Below are positions 24,231-33,475 of a DNA stretch of 64,000 nt, piece after piece. Location: assembly GCA_038734275.1 (NCBI GenBank), contig JAVYOO010000006.1:1-64000 (forward strand). Reading direction: 5' to 3'. This DNA is from Archaeoglobaceae archaeon. Lineage in GTDB: Archaea > Halobacteriota > Archaeoglobi > Archaeoglobales > Archaeoglobaceae. The notes beneath the pieces were generated by a model. It was not told the DNA's origin. It searched no databases and saw only the letters and a list, made by a program, of their open reading frames with translations. Every line of letters starts with the position of its first letter. Position 1 is the first letter of the stretch. Both the position numbers and the translations under genes were made by a program.

Positions 24231-25973
24231 ATGAGGATCTTGATCTTTCTGACTCTGCTGGCAATCGGAACCGCAACCGCAGACATAATTCCATCAATTT
24301 GCTGGAAAACCGAGCTCACAGGGCTTGTTGGAGCTACTCCGAGTTACGATAACGGTAGCATTTACGTTGCAAACTGGTATGGGTGGGGACAGTGGAATCC
24401 GGGACTTTACAAGCTGAATGCAAGCACTGGACAAATCGAGTGGAGAAACGAGAACATAAGCGGTGCGGGAAGAGCATTGGTAATTGAAGATACCGTAATC
24501 ATCGGCAATCTCTCGGGGCATCTATTCTTTGTTAACGCAACCACTGGAATAATAGAGAAATCGCTTTTGCTCGAAACTCAGCCATCTTGGTATGGCATCG
24601 CTTCCTCGCCAGTCTTTTACAATGGCACGATTTATGTTCATACCTTTTCGAATTCAACGATCTGGGCTTTAAAGCCTGACGGAAGCATTAAATGGAAATT
24701 TTCAGCAAACGTTGAAGGCAGTCCTTATGCAAGTCCATTCGCACGCGACGGAAAGATTCTATTCTCAGCAGAAAATAAAATATTTTGTTTGAACGAAAAC
24801 GGCGAACAGCTCTGGAACTTCACAGCGGAATCCAAGATCACGAATTCACCAGTTGCAACAGACGAAAATATCTTCTTTGCAACACAAAACTATCTCTACG
24901 CCCTTGATCTTGGCGGGAATTTGCTCTGGAAAACCAACTGGAACGGAAGTCTTTCAAATGCGATGCTTTTGGACTCAAAAGTTTGTATTGGTGGAAAGAA
25001 TGGATTTGCATGTTTTAATTCAACAAATGGGGAAAAATTATGGTTTTTTGAGACAGATAAGGTTGATTCCACCCCCGTTGCGCAGAATGGAAGGATATAC
25101 TTTGCAACAAATGTTCAGCAAGGAACAATCTATGCCCTCAATGCGATCGATGGAAAACTTCTATGGTTCTACCGTCTCATTCCGCCAGAAGGTAGCTACT
25201 ACAACATAATGTCCTCGCCAATAATCGCTGAAGGAAAATTGTTCATCGGCTCCGATTCTGGTTTCGTTTACTGCTTCAATTCAAGCGGAATCATCGAACT
25301 AAACGTTACTCTCTACCCAGGAAATTACACAGAAAAGATTGGTGAAAAAATTTACGAAGTTAGCAAAACCTCAGGACTTGGAGCTCTGCACTTTGCAAGT
25401 CTCGGTTCGAAGTCCAACGACGCTTACATCGGTTTCAGCTACGAACTCGACGATAGCTGGTATCAAAGCTCTGGAAGCTTTTTCGTTTCCTCGATCATGG
25501 GTCTAATGGAACTCTGGTGGACTTACTACCTAAACGACGAAAGCCCCTGGGCTGGGCTTAATCAGATTGAGCTAAGCAATGGCGACAGACTTTATCTGCT
25601 CTACGGCACTGGATTTGAGACTCCAGAGAATGCAACTACGATGATAAAGATCAACGTTGCCGTGAAATCCGCTGGAATAAAGGATATTTCAGCCTCGAAT
25701 GGGGCAAGAGGAGGGAATATAACCGCATTTGTTAACGTATCAACTGAAGAAGGCTGGTTCGTTCTTGTGCTGAGCGGACTTGGAAATGGAGATAGCATAG
25801 CTGGAGTTTCGACTTTCTACGCTAAGGGCGATCTTAGAGTTCCTGTGCTCGTGGCAATTCCGCAACAAGTCAAAACTGGAATCTACAGGCTTTATGCTGG
25901 AATATACAAGTTTGAAGACTATCCTGAAAAGCTCATAACATGGTTCGGACCCGTGGAGGTCGAAGTAAGATGA
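24231..25973 (+). CDS. Secreted PQQ-type beta-propeller protein with DUF4430-like domain
   Basis: 580 residues. Signal peptide 1-17 (ATA before DIIPSICW). Residues about 23-350 form a beta-propeller of PQQ-enzyme-like repeats (recurring YALN..G..LWFY-type blades). Residues about 355-478 look like a DUF4430 domain (ELNVTLYPGNYTE start, GLMELWWTYYLNDESPW, then IELSNGDRLYLLYGTG), and 480-580 a beta-sandwich tail. Many N-glycosylation sequons. The stop overlaps the next start as ATGA. DUF4430 belongs to the fold of the C-terminal domain of vitamin B12 carriers, and the operon ends in btuF, so surface corrinoid binding is inferred, not shown. Confidence 0.75.
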   Translation: MRILIFLTLLAIGTATADIIPSICWKTELTGLVGATPSYDNGSIYVANWYGWGQWNPGLYKLNASTGQIEWRNENISGAGRALVIEDTVIIGNLSGHLFFVNATTGIIEKSLLLETQPSWYGIASSPVFYNGTIYVHTFSNSTIWALKPDGSIKWKFSANVEGSPYASPFARDGKILFSAENKIFCLNENGEQLWNFTAESKITNSPVATDENIFFATQNYLYALDLGGNLLWKTNWNGSLSNAMLLDSKVCIGGKNGFACFNSTNGEKLWFFETDKVDSTPVAQNGRIYFATNVQQGTIYALNAIDGKLLWFYRLIPPEGSYYNIMSSPIIAEGKLFIGSDSGFVYCFNSSGIIELNVTLYPGNYTEKIGEKIYEVSKTSGLGALHFASLGSKSNDAYIGFSYELDDSWYQSSGSFFVSSIMGLMELWWTYYLNDESPWAGLNQIELSNGDRLYLLYGTGFETPENATTMIKINVAVKSAGIKDISASNGARGGNITAFVNVSTEEGWFVLVLSGLGNGDSIAGVSTFYAKGDLRVPVLVAIPQQVKTGIYRLYAGIYKFEDYPEKLITWFGPVEVEVR

Positions 25974-28618
25974 GAATTATTTTAGCTCTTCTCCTTCTCT
26001 TAACTCCTGCATTTGCATTGAGCATTCAAACGAGTGGGGACTGTGTAAACAAGGAAGTCTATATCTACACAGACCAGCCAAGCTTTCTGATTTTAAGAAT
26101 GAACTATGGAGTCCCGATTTATGCAAACTCCACTCCACAGCAACCCGCAGTCTTTATTCCAAGGATCACTGGAGACTTGCTTATTACCGCAATATCCGAT
26201 GCGGGCGAAGCAAGTAAAGTTATCAAGATCAGAGAATGTAAAGCTACCTATTTCGCCCCGACTCCCGCAATACTGCTCCCAGATGGAAGCTTTGAGGAAC
26301 AGGGCAAGAAAATAAGCTGGAGAACCGCATTTGGAGCACTAAAGAAGGCTTGTGAGAGCCTTGGGTATTCCTACTCGACGAAACTCTCTGACTGGGGGAT
26401 CTTTGTTGAATGCATTCGTGGAATTTGCACGGGAAGCCTTGGAAAAACTTCTGGATGGATGTATTGGGTTAATTACCCAAACAAACCTATACCAGGGATT
26501 TCCGCCTCGGATTACAGAATCTATCCGGGAGACGAGATAATATGGTATTTTTCGAGAAGCATGGATGAAAAACCAGACACATCGCCTTATGCCATAATAA
26601 TAAAGATTGGAACAAACTACGAACTGCAGATTAACGTGAAATGGGAGTCAAAGATCCCTCCTGTAGCGGAATTCGAATTTACCCCGTTAAATCCGATAGT
26701 CGGTGAAGAAGTTATTTTTAATGCCTCTAAGTCATACGATGACAGAGAAATAGTTCGATATCAGTGGGTAATCGAGGGAAAGGTGCTTGAAGGTAAAATT
26801 GTGGCTTATAGATTTGAGAAAGAGGGAGAATATGAAGTAAAGCTGACGGTATTTGACAATGAAGGACTTTCTGACTCGATCACCAAAATTATTAAAGTGA
26901 AGAGCGCTGAAAAGCTGGATAAGTTCATAGTCCAAGGAGAGAGAGCCCTGAACCTTGGCTACGGAGTGCTAATAATACGGGCTGAGAATGCGGAAGTAGC
27001 GATAAGAAATGAAAGCTGCCGAGTGCCACAGCATGATGTTAAAGGCTGTTTTAGTCTTGAAGCAAATGCTTCGATTTCCGCAATCTTCGAAACAACCGAA
27101 GCTTTTAAGATTCTCAATTTAAATCGAGATCGCTGGATTTTGGTTAAAAAAGATAACGGGAACTACAGCGCAAATATCTCCACTGGAAAATTTGCAATTC
27201 TGAGCCAATGGGAAAAATTCCCGCTGAAGGAAAACGATGAGAGGATAAAAAGAGCTATTGGATACCTTAAAAGCCTACAGAGAGATGATGGAGGATTTGG
27301 AGAACAAGAAAGTCTATTTTCAGCAACCTGCTGGGCGATAATGGCAATAGTTTCCGCTGGGGAGAATCCTGAGGATTGGAAAAAGAATGAGAAAAGCCCA
27401 ATGGATTACGTGAGAGAAAAAATAAAAGATGAAATTCCAAAAATGGGAACCGCAGACATAGCTCGGACTATCCTCGCATTGGTTTATGCAAACAAAGATC
27501 CAAGAAACTTTGAGGGCTACAATCTCGTTGATATGCTTAAAGAAAAAGTTAAGGACGACGGTCAGATTGGTGATTATGTTTACACAACTATCTGGGGGGC
27601 TTTGGCGTTAAAGGCTGTTGGAGAAGACATCTCGAGATCCGTAGAATGGTTGAAGTCGGCTCAAAATCCAGATGGTGGATTTCCGTGGATCGCTGGAGAA
27701 CTGAGCGACTGCGATGACACTTCAGCAGCTATACAGGTTTTGATGCTTGCAAAGGATTATAGAGCGGTTAGCAAAGCCATCGAATATCTGAAAACCTGTC
27801 AGAACCCAGACGGCGGAATGAGATACTTTGGAGAGTCCGCAAGCAACTCTGCAAGCGATTCATGGGCTATTCAGGCTCTTGTTTCCGCTGGAGAGAATCC
27901 GATGGAGTTCAAAAGGAATTCGATAAGCGTTGTTGATCATCTGCTCAGCCTTCAAACCGCAGAAGGTTATTTCAAATACACAAGCTACGAAACTTCGAAC
28001 CCGGGCTATATGACAACTTCAGCAATCATGGCATTACTTGGCAAATACCATCCGATAAAAATTCTGCCAGTTTACAGCACAAATGTTATCGCTGTTGGCA
28101 ATGAGACGAAAATATGTTTGCCAATGGATCTTTTCCTTCAAATTTACGTGGATGAGATAACAATCTATACCGCAGAAGGCAAAAACTTAACTGTAAAGAT
28201 AGAAAAGCTCAGAGAAATCCCAGAGACCTTGAAGCTCGAGAATGCGATAGCATACTTCTCAATAAACGTAGAGCCAAAGAACTTAAGTGGATACATAACA
28301 TTCTTTGTCCCTAAAGACGCTAAAGAGAATTTTGTATTGGCAAAGTTTGAAGCTGGAGAATGGAGAAAGCTGAAAACCGAACTTTTGGGCTCCGATGAAA
28401 ATTACAGATATTATAGAGCATTTACCCATGGCTTCAGCTACTTTGCAATTGTCAAGGAATTCGAAGAAAAGCTTCCAGAAATTGAAAAAACAACACCAAA
28501 AGTTGAAACAACAATCACAACCCCCACGGTTGCAGAGAAGCCAAAGTCCACTCCGGGCTTTGAGCTGACTTTCGCAATCCTCGCGATTGCCTTGGTTTTC
28601 TTAAGGCTGAGAAAATGA
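25970..28618 (+). CDS. S-layer-anchored transcobalamin-like protein (DUF4430, PKD, alpha/alpha-toroid, PGF-CTERM)
   Basis: 882 residues. Signal peptide 1-16. DUF4430-like beta domain about 100-198 (SGWMYWVNYPNKP, YPGDEIIWYF). PKD domain 231-311. Prenyltransferase/squalene-oxidase-type repeats 422-693 with four QxxDGGF-like units (LQRDDGGFG, AQNPDGGFP, CQNPDGGMR, LQTAEGYF), forming an alpha/alpha barrel. Then a PGF-pre-PGF-like domain (FTHGFSYFAIV), a Thr-rich spacer and the PGF-CTERM tail (STPGFELTF, hydrophobic helix, RLRK) processed by archaeosortase. An alpha/alpha barrel plus a DUF4430-type domain is the plan of transcobalamin and intrinsic factor, though domain order differs. Overlaps btuF by ATGA. 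Confidence 0.8.
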   Translation: MRIILALLLLLTPAFALSIQTSGDCVNKEVYIYTDQPSFLILRMNYGVPIYANSTPQQPAVFIPRITGDLLITAISDAGEASKVIKIRECKATYFAPTPAILLPDGSFEEQGKKISWRTAFGALKKACESLGYSYSTKLSDWGIFVECIRGICTGSLGKTSGWMYWVNYPNKPIPGISASDYRIYPGDEIIWYFSRSMDEKPDTSPYAIIIKIGTNYELQINVKWESKIPPVAEFEFTPLNPIVGEEVIFNASKSYDDREIVRYQWVIEGKVLEGKIVAYRFEKEGEYEVKLTVFDNEGLSDSITKIIKVKSAEKLDKFIVQGERALNLGYGVLIIRAENAEVAIRNESCRVPQHDVKGCFSLEANASISAIFETTEAFKILNLNRDRWILVKKDNGNYSANISTGKFAILSQWEKFPLKENDERIKRAIGYLKSLQRDDGGFGEQESLFSATCWAIMAIVSAGENPEDWKKNEKSPMDYVREKIKDEIPKMGTADIARTILALVYANKDPRNFEGYNLVDMLKEKVKDDGQIGDYVYTTIWGALALKAVGEDISRSVEWLKSAQNPDGGFPWIAGELSDCDDTSAAIQVLMLAKDYRAVSKAIEYLKTCQNPDGGMRYFGESASNSASDSWAIQALVSAGENPMEFKRNSISVVDHLLSLQTAEGYFKYTSYETSNPGYMTTSAIMALLGKYHPIKILPVYSTNVIAVGNETKICLPMDLFLQIYVDEITIYTAEGKNLTVKIEKLREIPETLKLENAIAYFSINVEPKNLSGYITFFVPKDAKENFVLAKFEAGEWRKLKTELLGSDENYRYYRAFTHGFSYFAIVKEFEEKLPEIEKTTPKVETTITTPTVAEKPKSTPGFELTFAILAIALVFLRLRK

Positions 28619-29547
28619 AAAAAATATTTGCTTTCATTCTTTTAATTTGCTTAACGGCAATCTTCTGCGTTCAAACTGAACACTCAACAATTCCCAAAAC
28701 TGAAGAAAAATTCGAATCTGGGTTTGCTTTCAATTTATCTATTGACGATACTGGTTATTCGATAACCGCAGGGAATCCGCAGAGAATTGTCTCGCTTTCT
28801 CCAAGCAACACCGAGATACTTTTTGCCATAGGAGCTGGGGATAGAGTGGTTGGAGTCACAGACTACTGCAATTATCCGCCTGAAGTTGCTGAATTGGTTG
28901 CAAAAGGCAAAATTCAGAGAATTGGCGGATATTCAACTGTAAACGTGGAGAGAATTATTTCCTTAAAGCCAGATCTCGTCATAGCTTCCTATGGCAATGG
29001 ATTGGCGACAATAGAAGTGCTTCGAAAATACACAAAAGTAATCGCATTCGATCCGAAGGACATAAGGGGAATTGAAAGATCTATTCTCGCAATTGGCGTT
29101 GCCACGGGAAATTACGAAAATGCGGAAAAGATTGTTTCAGAGATGGAAAAGAGAATCTCAGAGATAAAAGCAAGGGAGAAAAGCTACAAAAGGGTTGCAC
29201 ATATTGTCTGGAACGATCCGATATGGGTAAGCGGAAAGGAGACTTTCATCGACGAAGCAATTACGATCGCAGGCGGTATCAACGTTTTTAACTTCTCAGG
29301 CTGGAGAATCGTGAGCGTTGAGGACTTGATCAGAGCGAATCCTGAAGTCATAATAGTCAGCAGTGGTAGCGGGATGAGTGGTGGAAGAGATGTCGTTTAC
29401 GAGTGGGTGATGAGTGACAAGAGATTAAAAAACGTTGAAGCTGTTAAAAATGGAAAAGTGTTTGTTATCGACGCAGACATAATTTCCCGCCCCGGTCCAA
29501 GAATTGTTGATGCTTTAGAACAGATTTACCAGCTCCTCAATTCCTGA
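28615..29547 (+). CDS. btuF: BtuF-like cobalamin-binding protein of an ABC transporter
   Basis: 310 residues. A hydrophobic N-terminal segment ends at a cysteine (TAIFC, a weak lipobox), then a type III periplasmic-binding fold: PQRIVSLSPSNTEILFAIGAG, DYCNYPPEV, IASYGNG, and IDEAITIAGGINVF, typical of BtuF. It delivers corrinoid to BtuCD in the membrane. The start overlaps the previous stop (ATGA), so it is translated from the same operon as two surface proteins. The likely partners BtuC, BtuD and CbiZ are at 60272-62953. Confidence 0.88.
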   Translation: MKKIFAFILLICLTAIFCVQTEHSTIPKTEEKFESGFAFNLSIDDTGYSITAGNPQRIVSLSPSNTEILFAIGAGDRVVGVTDYCNYPPEVAELVAKGKIQRIGGYSTVNVERIISLKPDLVIASYGNGLATIEVLRKYTKVIAFDPKDIRGIERSILAIGVATGNYENAEKIVSEMEKRISEIKAREKSYKRVAHIVWNDPIWVSGKETFIDEAITIAGGINVFNFSGWRIVSVEDLIRANPEVIIVSSGSGMSGGRDVVYEWVMSDKRLKNVEAVKNGKVFVIDADIISRPGPRIVDALEQIYQLLNS

Positions 29548-29598
29548 ATTCCTTTCAAGTAGGAAAAAGGTTATATAGCGGGAAAATTCTCGTTACTC

Positions 29599-30891
29599 AT
29601 GAGCAGATACGTTCTGGACGAAGAATACCTGCCGAAGAAATGGTATAACGTGATCCCAGATTTGCCTGAAAAGATCCCACCACCACTAAATCCCGCAACG
29701 AGAGAGCCAATAAAACCCCATGAGCTTGAACCTGTTTTTCCAAAGGCATTGATCAAGCAGGAAATGAGCGAAGATAGATGGGTCAGAATTCCAGAAGAAG
29801 TTTTAGACATTTATAGGATCTATCGCCCTACTCCCCTTATAAGGGCGGAGAGACTTGAAAAGGCTTTGAAAACACCCGCAAAGATCTTCTATAAGTATGA
29901 GGGTGTAAGTCCTCCGGGAAGCCATAAGCCAAACACAGCAATTGCTCAGGCTTACTACAACATGAAGGAGGGCATAGAAATGCTCACAACAGAAACTGGA
30001 GCGGGACAATGGGGTTCCGCTTTGGCATTTGCAACAAATCTATTTGGCTTGAAGTGCAGGGTTTACATGGTTAAAGCAAGCTACGAGCAAAAGCCATACA
30101 GAAGAATTCTGATGGAAACATGGAAGGCTGAAGTAATACCATCGCCAAGCAGGCTTACTGAAAGCGGAAAAAAGATCCTTGAAAAAGATCCGAACTGCCC
30201 AGGAAGCCTTGGAATTGCGATAAGCGAGGCGGTTGAGACGGCTGTAAAAAGTAATAACGCAAAATACAGCCTTGGAAGTGTTTTGAACCATGTTTTGCTT
30301 CACCAGACGATAATTGGACTTGAGGTTAAAAAACAGCTTGAGTTGCTCGATCTAAAGCCAGATTACATGATCGGTTGTGTGGGTGGGGGAAGCAACTACG
30401 CTGGTTTCTGCTATCCTTTCGTAAAAGACGCTTTAAAGGAGAACATCGAACTGATCGCAGTAGAACCAAGAGCGTGCCCATCGCTAACTAAAGGAGAATA
30501 CAGATACGACTTTGGCGACACTGCTGGCTTGACACCGCTTTTGATGATGTATACTCTCGGACATGACTTCATTCCTCCACCAATACATGCGGGTGGGCTT
30601 CGCTATCATGGCATGGCTCCGTCGCTTTGTGTTCTCGTCAAAAATGGGATAATTAAGCCAGTTGCAGTCGGACAGCTCGAAGTATTTGACGCGGGCGTGC
30701 TCTTCGCAAGGGTCGAAGGGCTCATTCCCGCTCCAGAGAGTGCCCATGCGGTAAAAGTAGCCATAGACAAGGCTATTGAGGCAAAGAAGACTGGAGAAGA
30801 AAAAGTGATCGTCTTTAACCTAAGTGGTCATGGATATTTCGATCTGAAGGCTTACGAGGAATACTTGAGGGGAACTCTCCCAGATACCTGA
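29599..30891 (+). CDS. trpB2: Tryptophan synthase beta-like protein TrpB2
   Basis: 430 residues. The PLP lysine lies in [10 protein letters not shown], followed by [10 protein letters not shown] and a GCVGGGSN phosphate-binding loop. Length and the extra N-terminal part ([13 protein letters not shown] region) match the TrpB2 type rather than the TrpA-bound TrpB1. It makes tryptophan from indole and serine, or scavenges indole. GGTTATATAG about 25 bases upstream indicates its own leaderless promoter. The stop overlaps the next start as TGATG. Confidence 0.92.
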   Translation: MSRYVLDEEYLPKKWYNVIPDLPEKIPPPLNPATREPIKPHELEPVFPKALIKQEMSEDRWVRIPEEVLDIYRIYRPTPLIRAERLEKALKTPAKIFYKYEGVSPPGSHKPNTAIAQAYYNMKEGIEMLTTETGAGQWGSALAFATNLFGLKCRVYMVKASYEQKPYRRILMETWKAEVIPSPSRLTESGKKILEKDPNCPGSLGIAISEAVETAVKSNNAKYSLGSVLNHVLLHQTIIGLEVKKQLELLDLKPDYMIGCVGGGSNYAGFCYPFVKDALKENIELIAVEPRACPSLTKGEYRYDFGDTAGLTPLLMMYTLGHDFIPPPIHAGGLRYHGMAPSLCVLVKNGIIKPVAVGQLEVFDAGVLFARVEGLIPAPESAHAVKVAIDKAIEAKKTGEEKVIVFNLSGHGYFDLKAYEEYLRGTLPDT

Positions 30892-31697
30892 TGCGAGGAG
30901 AGTTCGCAATTCTTTTTTCAGCCATCTTAATGGGCACAATATCGATTTTTGTTCGCAACACGGGTAGCGATCCAATTTTTGTAGCATTTATTCGCCTTTC
31001 ATTTGCCACAATCTTTCTTTTACCGTTTATACTGACCGCAAAAGAGGGTTTAAGAGTAACAAAACTTCACTTAGCTTTGGCGGTTTTTAATCTACTCACG
31101 ATAGTGTCTTACATCAACGCAATTCAGCAGATCGAGGCAGGAACAGCGGCGTTGCTTCTCTACACCGCACCAATCTATGTTCTAATATTTGCTATCCTCC
31201 GGGGAGAGAAAATAGAGAAAAAGACCCTGATTTCACTTCCCTTAGGTTTGTTCGGGCTATACCTGATGCTTTCTCCCTATGCAGAACTCAATTTCGGTTT
31301 GATCTCAGGCATAGTTTCCGGAATGAGCTATGCAGTCGTTTTTGCTCTGACAAAAAAGGCTAAAGATTTCTCATCTTTCCAAATAACATTCTTTAATGTA
31401 TTTTTTGGATCAATAATGCTTTTACCATACTCCCTGCTTAATTTCCACGAATTTCCAGTTCTCTGGGCTATCGGACTCGGTTTAGTGCCAACAGCCATTC
31501 CGTTTACACTTTTCATATATGGTGTTAAACGTGTGAAACTGCAGAAAGCTCCGATAATCGCCTTGATCGAACCAGTATTTGCTATTCTGGTTGGATTTCT
31601 CTATTTTGGAGAAATTCTCGACACTCTTCAGATACTCGGTGGTATTCTGGTTATAACCGCAACCTCGATCGTTCTTACGCATAGAGCTACTTCCTGA
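30891..31697 (+). CDS. EamA/DMT-family permease
   Basis: 268 residues with about nine to ten short transmembrane helices in two EamA-like halves (first half about 1-130, second about 135-265). These permeases typically export amino acids or metabolites. Translationally coupled to trpB2 by TGATG, so an aromatic or other amino acid is a reasonable but unproven cargo. The 3' end overlaps the PHP gene by 11 bases. Confidence 0.82.
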   Translation: MRGEFAILFSAILMGTISIFVRNTGSDPIFVAFIRLSFATIFLLPFILTAKEGLRVTKLHLALAVFNLLTIVSYINAIQQIEAGTAALLLYTAPIYVLIFAILRGEKIEKKTLISLPLGLFGLYLMLSPYAELNFGLISGIVSGMSYAVVFALTKKAKDFSSFQITFFNVFFGSIMLLPYSLLNFHEFPVLWAIGLGLVPTAIPFTLFIYGVKRVKLQKAPIIALIEPVFAILVGFLYFGEILDTLQILGGILVITATSIVLTHRATS

Positions 31698-32322
31698 GCT
31701 TTCTGAATAGCTTCTCGTTGTTTTTCAAAACGCTCTCCAAATCCCTAACCCCAGCTCCGGCAAGAATTTTCTTAGCCATCGAGTCATTAATTATATCTGT
31801 TGGCGAGTGCATGTCTGTGTTTATTACAAGATCGCACGAGAACTTCTCCGCAATCCTTGCCACATGCCCATTCGTAAGGCTATGCCCCCTTCTTGCAGAA
31901 ATTTCGAGATACACTCCGTTTTCCTTTGCCTTTTCCGCATCGCCATCACTGATCAGCCCTGGATGAGCCAATATGTTTATTTCCTCATTTAAGGCACTTG
32001 AATTTGTTCCTTCAGCAACAGGCTCTGCAATCGTTTCCCCATGGACAACAACAATCTCTGCACCTTCTTTCCAAGCAAGTTCAACCGCTCTGCCGATCAG
32101 CTCAGGGGGAACATGTGTGATCTCCACGCCAACAAGAAAATCGATCTCGTAATCAAGATCTTTCAACTTTAAAAGGTTTGAAAGCACGAATGAGATATTC
32201 GAGAAGTCCGCATGATCCGTGATTGCAAAACCTTCGTTTCCAACTGACGCAATTCTTCTGATCATCTCACTCGGAATCAGATCGCCATCGCTGAACACTG
32301 AATGAGTGTGCAGATCGAACAT
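31687..32322 (-). CDS. PHP-domain metal-dependent phosphoesterase
   Basis: 211 residues. MFDLHTHSVFSDG opens the PHP domain (HxH motif), with ITDHADFSN, VVVHGETI and NTDMHSP supplying further metal ligands. It resembles histidinol-phosphatase-like or PolX-type PHP proteins. ATG 32322 is used; the open frame extends to 32406 but that part has no similarity to the family. The divergent DUF211 gene begins 39 bases away. Confidence 0.85.
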   Translation of the reverse strand: MFDLHTHSVFSDGDLIPSEMIRRIASVGNEGFAITDHADFSNISFVLSNLLKLKDLDYEIDFLVGVEITHVPPELIGRAVELAWKEGAEIVVVHGETIAEPVAEGTNSSALNEEINILAHPGLISDGDAEKAKENGVYLEISARRGHSLTNGHVARIAEKFSCDLVINTDMHSPTDIINDSMAKKILAGAGVRDLESVLKNNEKLFRKLRK

Positions 32323-32361
32323 ATGAAAACTTTGATATACTAAAGGTAATAAAGTTTTGGT

Positions 32362-32649
32362 ATGGGTGGAATAAGAAGGCTCGTTCTTGATGTCTTGAAG
32401 TCCCATGAGCCGTCAAATGTGTTTTTCGCGATAAAGCTGAGCCAAGTAAAGAACGTTGAAGGAGTAAACATAACCCTCTCAGAGATCGACCAGGAGACTG
32501 AATCCGTAAAAATCACGATCGTTGGCACAAGCATCGACTACGAAGAGATCAGAAAAGTCATAGAAGATCTCGGAGGGGTTGTGCACAGCATAGACGAGGT
32601 CGTGGCAGGAAAGACAATTGTAGAATCCGTCAAGACCGAACAGGACTAA
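32362..32649 (+). CDS. DUF211-family protein
   Basis: 95 residues. The sequence opens GGIRRLVLDVLKSHEP and continues with VEGVNITLSEIDQETESVKITIVG and IEDLGGVVHSIDEV, a ferredoxin-like alpha/beta repeat that I recognise as the DUF211 family of archaeal proteins of unknown function. The 3' end overlaps the convergent tatC by 20 bases. Confidence 0.82.
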   Translation: MGGIRRLVLDVLKSHEPSNVFFAIKLSQVKNVEGVNITLSEIDQETESVKITIVGTSIDYEEIRKVIEDLGGVVHSIDEVVAGKTIVESVKTEQD

Positions 32650-33466
32650 AGATTTTTGAAAAAACCAATCCAATCTCAAAAAGAAGGATCATGGGCAATG
32701 CGAGCATCGTTTGTGTGAATATATCAACTGTAGGTGTCGCTATAGCAGCAAGAGCGAAAAATAGGACATAACTGTGCCTGCGATATTGTCTGATGCTTTC
32801 GTATTGAAGTATACCATTTCTGACAAGAAAGACCATTATAACCGGTATCTGGAAAAAGAATCCAAAGATGAATGTCAGGAAGAGAACAAAGTTAACGAAT
32901 TCTGCAAGACTGTAGAGCGGAATCACCCCCTGTGAAACGGTAATGTTGTGCAGAAACTGAATAACAAACCTTATTATGAAAAAGCCGTAGAGTGTTCCAA
33001 GAATAAAAAGAACGAGTGAAAAAATCCCATAATAAAGAGTCGAAGTCCTAAGTAATCCTCTAAATTTTAGAGCTTTGCTCGTCAGAAAGAGCAGGTAAGG
33101 AATCGCCGAAGCTATGCCCATTGCTATTGAGATCTTTACACTAAGAATCAGAACTTCTGTGGGTGTTAGCACCACGGGTCCAACAAAAGGCGAAACAACC
33201 CTGGATATTTTCTTTAGCTCTTCTAATGCAGAGCTCGTGTTTGTCTCATTCTTCAGCACTTCTGCAGATTTTTGCAGTTCTTCTGAAATTCTTTGAATCT
33301 CTTCAACACTTAATACGGGCTTTGGATACGTCTCTTCTATGACAAACTGAATTATCATCGGTGTGAAGGGAAAAGAAATTACCACAACTAAAGTCACCAG
33401 CGCAAAAATTTTGATCAGATTCCTTCTTATTTCTACCAGTATTCTTGCCCAATTTTCAGCTTCCAA
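32630..33466 (-). CDS. tatC: Divergent TatC, twin-arginine translocase subunit
   Basis: 278 residues, six predicted transmembrane helices and a long extracellular loop of about 80 residues (40-120) after helix 1. The ELR-type N-terminal motif is kept (VEIRRNL). Two conserved acidic sites appear changed: the residue aligned with Escherichia coli Glu103 falls in LLRTSTL (Ser), and the FxEVP motif of helix 4 reads FFFQIP (Gln). So signal-peptide binding may differ, or this is a second, specialised TatC. No tatA gene is adjacent. Confidence 0.8.
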   Translation of the reverse strand: MEAENWARILVEIRRNLIKIFALVTLVVVISFPFTPMIIQFVIEETYPKPVLSVEEIQRISEELQKSAEVLKNETNTSSALEELKKISRVVSPFVGPVVLTPTEVLILSVKISIAMGIASAIPYLLFLTSKALKFRGLLRTSTLYYGIFSLVLFILGTLYGFFIIRFVIQFLHNITVSQGVIPLYSLAEFVNFVLFLTFIFGFFFQIPVIMVFLVRNGILQYESIRQYRRHSYVLFFALAAIATPTVDIFTQTMLALPMILLFEIGLVFSKIFSPVRS

Positions 33467-33475
33467 TTCAACACC

